Origin: Burkholderiales bacterium
GTDB lineage: Bacteria; Pseudomonadota; Gammaproteobacteria; Burkholderiales; Casimicrobiaceae
Direction of reading: 5' to 3'
Assembly (NCBI GenBank): GCA_031277445.1
Contig: JAITMH010000023.1
Coordinates: 1 to 7,614, forward strand
Length of the DNA stretch: 7,614 nucleotides
Shown: piece after piece, positions 1 to 4,834 of the stretch
How positions within the stretch are numbered: position 1 is the stretch's first letter
How the letters are laid out: every line of letters starts with the position of its first letter
Notes under the pieces: generated by a model
Seen by the model: the letters and a program-made list of their open reading frames with translations, nothing else
Told to the model about the DNA's origin: nothing
Database searches by the model: none
Position numbers and translations under genes: made by a program

Positions 1-129
1 GGACATGGTGGGTTGGTACGCAAAAACGCTATTATCGTGGAAATTCGGGGAAAAGGCTTCGGAAAGCGCCAAGAAAGAATGGCAAGGTTAACGTGAAGGA
101 AAGATGCGGGCTAATCTTGAGGGAGGCTC

Positions 130-150
130 CCTTGATCCTTGGAATCAAGG
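130..150. promoter_or_regulatory. Inverted repeat overlapping the TA promoter (candidate operator)
   Basis: CCTTGAT (130-136) and ATCAAGG (144-150) are perfect 7-bp inverted arms around a 7-nt spacer. The right arm overlaps the start of the spacer of the promoter at 139-167 and its loop covers the -35 box. A second small palindrome (AGGGAG-G-CTCCCT, 120-132) abuts it on the left. Antitoxins of the AbrB/SpoVT fold commonly bind palindromes in their own promoter, so this is the natural candidate site for autoregulation. That role is inferred from position only. Confidence 0.5.
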
Positions 151-167
151 AAACAAGGAAGTATAAT
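139..167 (+). promoter_or_regulatory. Sigma70-type promoter of the toxin-antitoxin cassette
   Basis: A perfect -10 hexamer TATAAT lies at 162-167 and a -35-like TTGGAA (4 of 6 matches to TTGACA) at 139-144, separated by exactly 17 bp. The predicted start near 174 would leave a very short leader. The ribosome binding site AGGAGG (176-181) follows directly, ahead of the antitoxin ATG at 187. Confidence 0.65.
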
Positions 168-186
168 CAAATTCCAGGAGGGCGAT

Positions 187-405
187 ATGCTTGCAAAACT
201 CACCTCAAAAAATCAGATCACGCTTCCCAAAGCGGCGGTGTCTCGTGTCGACGCAACCGAGTATTTCGACGTGACTGTTGATAATGGCCGCATCGTTCTG
301 ACCCCGGTCAGGATGCAGCAGGCCAAGGTGGTGCGCGACAAACTGAAGCAACTCGGCATCACCGAACAGGATATCAAAGACGCGATTGCGTGGGCCAGAC
401 GTTGA
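187..405 (+). CDS. AbrB/SpoVT-family antitoxin of a PIN toxin-antitoxin module
   Basis: Small 72-residue protein expected to neutralise the toxin encoded directly downstream and to bind the cassette promoter as a dimer. Residues 1-42 have the swapped-hairpin beta-barrel pattern of the SpoVT/AbrB fold: a Lys-Leu-Thr-Ser-Lys-Asn-Gln-Ile-Thr-Leu-Pro run at 4-14, followed by short beta strands ending in ...RIVLTPV. Residues 43-72 form a predicted helical tail with charged residues and a C-terminal WARR, which in such antitoxins contacts the toxin. The start at 187 is preferred over an in-frame start at 139 because a strong AGGAGG lies 5 bases upstream and the protein then begins exactly at the domain. 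The stop codon TGA overlaps the toxin ATG by one base. Family assignment is by sequence pattern; the partner relationship is inferred from gene order. Confidence 0.85.
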   Translation: MLAKLTSKNQITLPKAAVSRVDATEYFDVTVDNGRIVLTPVRMQQAKVVRDKLKQLGITEQDIKDAIAWARR

Positions 406-854
406 TGCTGCGCGTTGTTCTGGACACCAACATCGTGTTGTCCGCGCTCTTGTTCGATACGGGGCGCTTGGCTTGGGTGCGGCAAGCTTGGCAGCATGGG
501 CAAATTCGGCCTTTGGTGTGCCGGGAAACCGTCAACGAGCTTTTGCGCGTTCTGGCTTATCCCAAGTTCAAACTTTCGGCGCAGGAGCAACAGGAATTGC
601 TCGGCGATTTCCTGCCCTATGCCGAAGCGGTTACCTTACCGACGCCCTGGCCGGCCTTACCGGCTTGTTGTGATGATAAAGATCAAGTCTTTCTGGTTCT
701 CGCGCAGATCGCTCAAGCCGACACGCTGGTGAGCGGAGATGCGGATATTTTGTCGTTGCGGGATGCGTTCCCGGGGCAGATAAGGGCAGCGGACGAACTG
801 GCGGCACAGTTGGTTGCCATTGGATATTCCGGTACGGAACATCGCCGATCATAA
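405..854 (+). CDS. PIN-domain toxin (putative ribonuclease), COG1569-like
   Basis: A 149-residue PIN-domain protein, the expected length for PIN toxins, which act as Mg2+-dependent cytoplasmic ribonucleases. The acidic active-site pattern is visible: Asp7 in VVLDTN, Glu45 in ETVNELL, the DDKD cluster at 90-93, and Asp112/Asp114 in SGDADIL. The N-terminal VLDTNIVLSALLF and the central SGDADIL resemble the group annotated 'putative toxin-antitoxin system toxin component, PIN family'. The ATG at 405 shares its A with the antitoxin stop codon (TGATG), which indicates translational coupling. A GTG at 390 is in frame but would lengthen the overlap and lacks support. All acidic residues are present, so the toxin appears intact. 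The RNA target cannot be predicted. The gene ends just before the structured element at 856-910. Confidence 0.88.
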   Translation: MLRVVLDTNIVLSALLFDTGRLAWVRQAWQHGQIRPLVCRETVNELLRVLAYPKFKLSAQEQQELLGDFLPYAEAVTLPTPWPALPACCDDKDQVFLVLAQIAQADTLVSGDADILSLRDAFPGQIRAADELAAQLVAIGYSGTEHRRS

Positions 855-855
855 A

Positions 856-910
856 CGCGGCACGTACGGTTCTGTACGGGGGGCGCTTGGTGATGAGCGT
901 CCCTGCCGCG
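856..910 (+). other. Compact three-way-junction inverted repeat; possible group II intron 3' relic
   Basis: An outer stem CGCGGCA (856-862) / TGCCGCG (904-910) encloses two adjacent hairpins. The first is CGTAC (863-867) / GTACG (874-878) with loop GGTTCT. The second is GGGGCGC (880-886) / GCGTCCC (897-903), which includes one G-T pair. Only one base (879) is unpaired between the helices. The G-T wobble is tolerated only in plus-strand RNA. The segment CACGTACGGTTCT (861-873) followed by a GC-rich hairpin also resembles the 3' strand of domain V plus domain VI of bacterial group II introns, as I remember them. The 5' domain V strand with its AGC triad is absent. The element lies between convergent genes, so a terminator role is also possible. 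Confidence 0.4.
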
Positions 911-923
911 ATTCCATCCCAGC

Positions 924-1277
924 CTATTCCGGCGACGCTGCGCTTTCGCCCGCAAGGTTGTTTTCAATCACCTGCGCATTCAATTCTGTGAGGATCGCAG
1001 GCTCTCCTTCTCCGAGAAACTTCCTTCCGTCTGCGAAAGTGCAGACGAAAGTTACGCTGCTTTTGCTTCCGCCCGTCAGCGCACTGATAAACGCGCCCAT
1101 AGCGCCGGTTGTGTTTTGAGTGTTTTTCTCAGTGACGGTTTTTACAGAGGCGATTTGTGTGCCGGATATCGTTTCCGGAAAAAGCTTTTTTTCACTGTAG
1201 ATTTGAAATTTTCCGTTAGAAAACAGGTTGCCGTCCCCTTTCTTGAAGTCTCCGGCAAGGATTTTGAACCAGGCCAT
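924..1277 (-). CDS. Small hypothetical protein, glycine-rich centre
   Basis: A 117-residue protein I cannot assign to a named family. It begins MAWFKILAGDF, followed by beta-rich polar sequence (residues 15-50). A small-residue stretch at 56-71 (TTGAMGAFISALTGG) could form a short loop or a weak membrane-associated hairpin. The protein then continues with a strand-like VTFVCTFADGRKFL (75-88) and a helix (92-107). The pattern of a conserved start, a Gly/Ala loop and a final 'F.DGRKF' strand recalls small bacterial proteins of unknown function with a possible PH-like fold; this is only an impression. GAGGT about 8 bases upstream of the ATG is a reasonable ribosome binding site. It starts 51 bp downstream of the hydrolase gene on the same strand, so the two may share a transcript. 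No signal peptide is seen. Confidence 0.65.
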   Translation of the reverse strand: MAWFKILAGDFKKGDGNLFSNGKFQIYSEKKLFPETISGTQIASVKTVTEKNTQNTTGAMGAFISALTGGSKSSVTFVCTFADGRKFLGEGEPAILTELNAQVIENNLAGESAASPE

Positions 1278-1328
1278 TTGAAAATACCTCAGCGTTTATG
1301 GTGTAAGAATGGTGGCGCGATGATTGAC

Positions 1329-2279
1329 TCACGCCTTCGCGCACGATTTCAGCCAGACATCCAAACCCTGCGCGTTCAATTCGGTGTCGGACTTCAAGAG
1401 TTCGCGCATTTTTTCGTGGGGCAAAGTCCAGCCCTGACGTTGCGCTTCGGCATCGAACAGTTGCCATAAGCCGTCGGCAATTCGTTGGCAACGCCCTTCT
1501 TCGTCGGAACCCGCACGCTCGGCGATGGCGACGTAGGCGTCGATCAGGCGGTACAAATCATCGCCGCGTGCTTCCGGTTCGCGCAGTTGCGAAAAGTGGG
1601 TCAGGTAGAGCGTTTTGGGTTGAAGCGCGAGAATGCGCCGGATGGAGTCGCGCATGGCTTGCGGGTCGAATTGCACCGGGCTGGAAGTCACGATGACGGA
1701 TTGTCGATCATCGACATCAAGCTCGCGGTAGGAGACGCCGAAGACATCGCCGGTGAACACGGCATTGGCTGTCGTGTCGTAATAACAGTGATGGTGACGT
1801 GCGTGTCCCGGCGTGTCGAGGCAGCGCAGTTCGCGGTTTCCGAGTTTGATCGACATTTCATCGGCGGCGGCGATAATCCGTTCTTCGGGAACGGGCAACA
1901 GTTCGCCATAAAGCCGTTCGGCTTCTGTCGCGCCATAGACGGCTTTAACGCCGGCCATTAACTGAACAGGGTTGGCCATGTGGCGGGCGCCGCGTGGGTG
2001 GACGACTAATTTGGCTTCGCTAAATTCGCGCATCAGGGCGCCCGCGCCACCTGCGTGGTCGAGGTGAACGTGGGTTAGACAGATATAATCGACATCTTCT
2101 CGTTTGAGGCCGAGCTGTGCGGCGGCCTGCAAGGTGTGTTTGACCGAAGGGTTGTGGGCGGTGTCGATGATGGCGGCGCGACCGCGATCAATGACGAAGT
2201 GAATCGCGGCGCGCAGCGGCCGTTCGTATTGTGCGTCGATTGCAAAAATGCCGTTATCGTAGCTGTAAATCGGGATCAA
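1329..2279 (-). CDS. Metallo-beta-lactamase-fold hydrolase (glyoxalase II-like)
   Basis: A 316-residue MBL-fold protein predicted to be a cytoplasmic di-metal hydrolase of unknown substrate. Metal ligands are in order: the HxHxDH motif H70-V-H72-L-D74-H75 followed by AGG, His159 in LDTPGHARHHH, Asp178 in VFTGDVFG, and His228 in LYLTHF. Together these make a complete glyoxalase II/RNase Z-type set. A helical extension (about 235-316) follows the core and ends in a Lys/Leu-rich segment. The start chosen is a TTG at 2279 because AAGGAG sits 6 bases upstream and the protein then begins directly at the first strand (IPIYSYDNG). An in-frame ATG at 2339 would add 20 residues of unlikely sequence and has no ribosome binding site. 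The substrate cannot be inferred: glutathione thioesters, lactones and other esters are all possible in this superfamily. The small unknown gene follows on the same strand. Confidence 0.88.
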   Translation of the reverse strand: MIPIYSYDNGIFAIDAQYERPLRAAIHFVIDRGRAAIIDTAHNPSVKHTLQAAAQLGLKREDVDYICLTHVHLDHAGGAGALMREFSEAKLVVHPRGARHMANPVQLMAGVKAVYGATEAERLYGELLPVPEERIIAAADEMSIKLGNRELRCLDTPGHARHHHCYYDTTANAVFTGDVFGVSYRELDVDDRQSVIVTSSPVQFDPQAMRDSIRRILALQPKTLYLTHFSQLREPEARGDDLYRLIDAYVAIAERAGSDEEGRCQRIADGLWQLFDAEAQRQGWTLPHEKMRELLKSDTELNAQGLDVWLKSCAKA

Positions 2280-2343
2280 AGATGTCTCCTTAAGTGTGAT
2301 TCCAAAGTGGCTGCACGCTCTCATTTCTCCGGAGGCCACATAC

Positions 2344-2363
2344 TATAATACTTTCTGCAGAAA
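2344..2363. promoter_or_regulatory. Perfect TATAAT adjoining a 12-bp palindrome
   Basis: TATAAT (2344-2349, plus strand) is followed two bases later by the perfect palindrome TTTCTGCAGAAA (2352-2363). On the minus strand the same area reads TATTATAGTATG, so a -10 for the divergent hydrolase gene is equally possible. No convincing -35 box is seen at 17 bp in either direction. The palindrome could be an operator serving one or both divergent genes. Confidence 0.3.
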
Positions 2364-2403
2364 CCACTTGCGCAGTGCCCGGCGGTTATGGACAATGGCG
2401 GTG

Positions 2404-2522
2404 TACAGTGATTCGCATAAACCTTTATACTTCGTTGACTTCGCCTTGCCGTACTGCTTGTACGGTCTGCCGGCATTGCGCTGTCTGGTCGCCTCGTCTG
2501 AAAATTTATGCGAATCACTGTA
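2404..2522. mobile_element. 119-bp MITE with perfect 18-bp terminal inverted repeats, Correia-like
   Basis: The ends TACAGTGATTCGCATAAA (2404-2421) and its exact reverse complement (2505-2522) bound 83 bp that encode no protein. Both ends carry an outer TA, consistent with insertion at a TA dinucleotide, as for elements moved by IS630/Tc1-mariner-type transposases. The interior (about 2430-2500) contains CGCCTTGCCGTACT, TTGTAC and GTCTGC in an order very like Neisseria Correia repeats (CREE), as I recall their sequence. The termini differ: CREE ends begin TATAGTGGATTAA. No transposase is present, so it would be non-autonomous. It sits 53 bp upstream of the histidine kinase ATG. Confidence 0.75.
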
Positions 2523-2575
2523 TTGTCGAAGCGCCGTGACGTGTGTGACGAAGTTCTTGCCGGGTGAGCTTGCTG

Positions 2576-3691
2576 ATGGGTGTGAAATATAACGAAATTT
2601 CTCCGCTGATGCCGGATTGGCGCAATCTTGGTGTTGTGCTGCGGACGGTTTTGGTCGTCAATCTCGGCATGTTGCTGGCGGTGCTGGTGCGTTACGACAA
2701 CGCGCATGAATGGCCGTTAGCGGTGGTCGGGCTGGCGGGTAGCGTCGAACCGTTCCTGATTCTGGAACTGACGCTGTTGTGGCTGTGCGGACCCTGGCTG
2801 GTTCGGCAGCCCTACTGGCGAGGGGTGGCGGTGGTGACGGCGATTACGGTGATTTGCGCGGTCGTTATCGCCGGATTGCCGCATTTTGCGCTATGGTCGA
2901 ACATCGTGTCAGTGCTGTTCTGGGGACTTCTGGCGCAGGCGGGGCTGTTGTATTACTTTCATACGCGCAACCGGATGTTGTCGCCGGTGGTGATCGAAGC
3001 CAAATTGCAGGCGTTGCAGGCGCGTATTCGGCCTCATTTTCTTTTTAACAGTCTCAACGCGGTGATGTCGATTGTGCGCCACGATCCGCATCAGGCCGAA
3101 GCGGCATTGCAGGACATGGCCGATCTTTTTCGCGTGTTGATGCGCGATAACCGCGATTTGACGCTGCTGGCGGATGAAGTCGAGTTGTGCCGCCAGTATT
3201 TGGGATTGGAGAAATTGCGACTGGGATCGCGCCTTGAAGTTGACTGGAACGTCAAGAGTATGCCGGTCGATGCGATGGTGCCGCCGCTGGTGTTGCAACC
3301 GTTGCTGGAAAACGCGATTCATCACGGAGTTGAAACATCGAGTGTTGGCGGTACGATCTCAGTCAATATTTTTTCAGTGCGCGATGAGGTGCATGCGATT
3401 TTGCGTAACCCTTATCGGCCTGGCAACGAGCGCCACCATCGCGGCAACCGGATTGCAGTTGCCAATGTGCGGGCGCGGTTGGCGCTGCATTTCGATGCCG
3501 AGGCGGGCATGTCCGCCAAAGTGATCAACGGTGAAACTTATGAAGTGCATATCCGAATGCCGTACCGGCGAAAACCGCCACTTGAACCAGCGCGTCAGAC
3601 ACCGCGTGTTGCACCGGATGCCGGAAACGGCAGAGAGCAGAAAACGCCGCAACGCGCAAGCAAGACATCATCGCACAGGAGTCATGAATGA
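2576..3691 (+). CDS. algZ: AlgZ/LytS-type membrane sensor histidine kinase
   Basis: A sensor kinase expected to phosphorylate the LytTR regulator encoded next to it. About four hydrophobic segments (roughly residues 17-38, 46-70, 82-100 and 107-127) anchor it in the inner membrane. The His_kinase (PF06580-type) domain follows, with phosphoacceptor His154 in IRPHFLFNSLNAV, then an ATPase domain with the N box at 240-250 (LQPLLENAIHHG, Asn246) and a GNRIAVANVRARL segment in place of a canonical G box, as is common in this subfamily. The last 40 or so residues are a disordered Arg/Pro/Lys/Ser-rich tail. The ATG at 2576 is chosen because GGGTGAG lies about 7 bases upstream; a GTG at 2564 is also in frame. 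The stop codon overlaps the regulator start (ATGA). Betaproteobacterial homologues are usually called AlgZ, but the signal sensed and the genes controlled here are unknown. Confidence 0.85.
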   Translation: MGVKYNEISPLMPDWRNLGVVLRTVLVVNLGMLLAVLVRYDNAHEWPLAVVGLAGSVEPFLILELTLLWLCGPWLVRQPYWRGVAVVTAITVICAVVIAGLPHFALWSNIVSVLFWGLLAQAGLLYYFHTRNRMLSPVVIEAKLQALQARIRPHFLFNSLNAVMSIVRHDPHQAEAALQDMADLFRVLMRDNRDLTLLADEVELCRQYLGLEKLRLGSRLEVDWNVKSMPVDAMVPPLVLQPLLENAIHHGVETSSVGGTISVNIFSVRDEVHAILRNPYRPGNERHHRGNRIAVANVRARLALHFDAEAGMSAKVINGETYEVHIRMPYRRKPPLEPARQTPRVAPDAGNGREQKTPQRASKTSSHRSHE

Positions 3692-4515
3692 ATACTGAAA
3701 TGGAAACAGGGACGACGACTGAACCGACAACGGACAAGCCGCTGAAAATTCTGGTGGTCGATGATGAAGCGCTCGCCCGCCGCCGCTTGCATGACTTGCT
3801 CAACGACTGTCGGCAGGCGTTGCCGCTGACCGTTGTCGGCGAAGTCGAGAATGGTCGTGCGGCGCTGCATTGGGTGCAAAATTCCGAGGTCGATTTGTTG
3901 TTGACCGATATTCAAATGCCCGACATGAGCGGCATTGAGTTGGCGCAACACCTGATCAAGATGAAGCGCCCGCCGCGTGTGATTTTCGTGACGGCTTTCA
4001 ATGAATACGCAGTGCAGGCGTTTGAATTGAACGCTGTTGATTATCTGATGAAGCCGATACGCATCGACCGACTGCTGACGGCGTTGCGCAAAGTTCCGGC
4101 GCTGGAACCGATTTCGGAAGCGCAACTTGCCGGATTGCCGGCGGGTGCGCGACGGTTTTTGCCGGTGGTCGGACGGACGCGAATCGAACTGGTGCCAATC
4201 GACGAAGTGATTTATTTCAAGGCCGAATTGAAATACGTCACCATCAAAACGCACGAACGTGAATTTATTCTCGAAGAATCGTTGATCAGATTAGAGCAGG
4301 AATTTGCACCTGACTTTGTCCGCATCCATCGCAGTTACCTCGTGTCGAAACGGGCGATCAAAAGCCTGATGCGCGGCGGCGCCGACGGACATGACGCCGA
4401 CGGTGATCATGAAGACGACGGTTGGAAAGTCGAATTGCAGGGCGTGTCGGAGTTGTTGCCGGTGTCGCGCCGTCAGCGCGGCGCTTTGCAGACCATGCTG
4501 AAAAGCGGCGAGTGA
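3688..4515 (+). CDS. algR: LytTR-family response regulator, AlgR-like
   Basis: A 275-residue transcriptional regulator. The receiver domain (about 18-135) shows the acidic pair Asp25-Asp26 in VVDDE, phosphoacceptor Asp74 in LLTDIQMPDMSG, Thr102 in FVTAFNEYA and Lys122 in YLMKPIR, all the residues needed for phosphotransfer. A linker (136-155) leads to a LytTR DNA-binding domain (about 156-272) with VDEVIYFKAE-like and FVRIHRSYLVS segments; this fold binds direct repeats upstream of its targets. An unusual Asp/His-rich insertion occupies 230-246. AGGAG at 3677-3681 is well placed before the ATG, which overlaps the kinase stop by four bases. The two are therefore co-translated partners. A 14-residue Thr/Glu-rich leader precedes the receiver core. 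The gene name rests on family resemblance and gene pairing; the targets are not visible. Confidence 0.88.
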   Translation: MNTEMETGTTTEPTTDKPLKILVVDDEALARRRLHDLLNDCRQALPLTVVGEVENGRAALHWVQNSEVDLLLTDIQMPDMSGIELAQHLIKMKRPPRVIFVTAFNEYAVQAFELNAVDYLMKPIRIDRLLTALRKVPALEPISEAQLAGLPAGARRFLPVVGRTRIELVPIDEVIYFKAELKYVTIKTHEREFILEESLIRLEQEFAPDFVRIHRSYLVSKRAIKSLMRGGADGHDADGDHEDDGWKVELQGVSELLPVSRRQRGALQTMLKSGE

Positions 4516-4523
4516 GGCAGGGG

Positions 4524-4558
4524 CAGAGGTCAGAGGTCAGGGATCAGAGGTCAGAATC
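4524..4558 (+). repeat. Heptamer tandem array, left copy
   Basis: Consecutive 7-base units CAGAGGT, CAGAGGT, CAGGGAT, CAGAGGT and CAGAATC begin nine bases after the response-regulator stop codon. The reverse complement (GATTCTGACCTCTGATCC...) is of the same CTGAyyy family as the array at 4749-4776, so the two face each other. It is non-coding. Confidence 0.75.
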
Positions 4559-4570
4559 CAGAAAATGATT

Positions 4571-4624
4571 TAACCGCAAAGAGCGCAAAGAAATTCTCAC
4601 GCGAAGGCGCGAAGAAGCGAAGAA
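4571..4624 (+). repeat. 54-bp dispersed repeat, copy A
   Basis: This Cs- and As-rich sequence has about 9-base periodicity (CCGCAAAGA GCGCAAAGA ... CACGCGAAG GCGCGAAGA). It matches the reverse complement of 6158-6211 at 49 of 54 positions by my manual alignment. Its right half also recurs in direct orientation at 5901-5923. Similar 'CGCAAAGA/CGCGAAG' repeats are scattered in intergenic DNA of many bacteria and have no known function. Confidence 0.7.
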
Positions 4625-4635
4625 GAATCCGAAGC

Positions 4636-4698
4636 CCCCTCCCTTCAAGGTGGAAAAGTTCCCTCCCCTTCAAGGGGAGGGTTAGGGAGGGGATGGGG
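4636..4698 (+). repeat. C/G-rich hairpin repeat with G-quadruplex motif
   Basis: CCCTCCCC (4661-4668) pairs perfectly with GGGGAGGG (4674-4681) around TTCAA, and the arms can be extended by two more bases. A degenerate copy (CCCTCCCTTCAAGGTGG) precedes it at about 4637-4654. Five G-tracts (4674-4677, 4679-4681, 4685-4687, 4689-4692, 4695-4698) separated by 1-3 bases satisfy the usual intramolecular G-quadruplex pattern on the plus strand. TTTT follows at 4699-4702, so termination of the kinase-regulator transcript is possible, although the U-run is not next to the stem. Confidence 0.65.
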
Positions 4699-4748
4699 TT
4701 TTGCTCAAGAATTGGCTGACATATATCTTCGCGTAAGATGAAGCCTCT

Positions 4749-4776
4749 CTGATTCCTGATTCCTGACATCTGATAG
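4749..4776 (+). repeat. Heptamer tandem array, right copy
   Basis: Four consecutive 7-base units CTGATTC, CTGATTC, CTGACAT and CTGATAG belong to the same family as 4524-4558 but lie in the opposite orientation, about 190 bp away. The rest of 4516-4834 holds copy A, the G-rich hairpin, a stretch with ATATCTTCGCGTAAGATGAAG near 4722-4743, and a T-rich run just ahead of the PfkB start. I see no gene there. Confidence 0.7.
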
Positions 4777-4834
4777 CGCTAAAACGCATTGTCGCTTATC
4801 ATGGCATCTCTGTTCTCTTTTTTTGCATACAACC

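Noticed and set aside
1..96. Partial coding sequence at the left edge
   Set aside because: All three plus-strand frames are open from the edge (stops at 89-91 and 94-96; the third runs to 281), and no peptide is recognisable, so none can be preferred.
390..404. GTG start for the toxin
   Set aside because: It would add five residues before the MLRVVLDTN start typical of PIN toxins. The ATG at 405 overlaps the antitoxin stop in the usual way.
213..590. Minus-strand frame opposite the toxin-antitoxin genes
   Set aside because: It is the antisense shadow of two well-supported overlapping genes and has no motif.
856..910. Integron attC site
   Set aside because: The paired inverted structure invited the idea, but the conserved GTTRRRY core sites and a cassette context are missing.
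1485..1961. Plus-strand frame of 158 codons within the hydrolase gene
   Set aside because: The opposite strand encodes the complete metal-binding motif set of the MBL fold, so this is a shadow.
4551..4769. Minus-strand open frame between the regulator and PfkB genes
   Set aside because: It lies entirely in repeats (heptamers, 54-bp repeat, G-rich hairpin) and the peptide has no recognisable domain.
4524..4776. CRISPR array
   Set aside because: Units are 7 bases without spacers and no cas gene is present.
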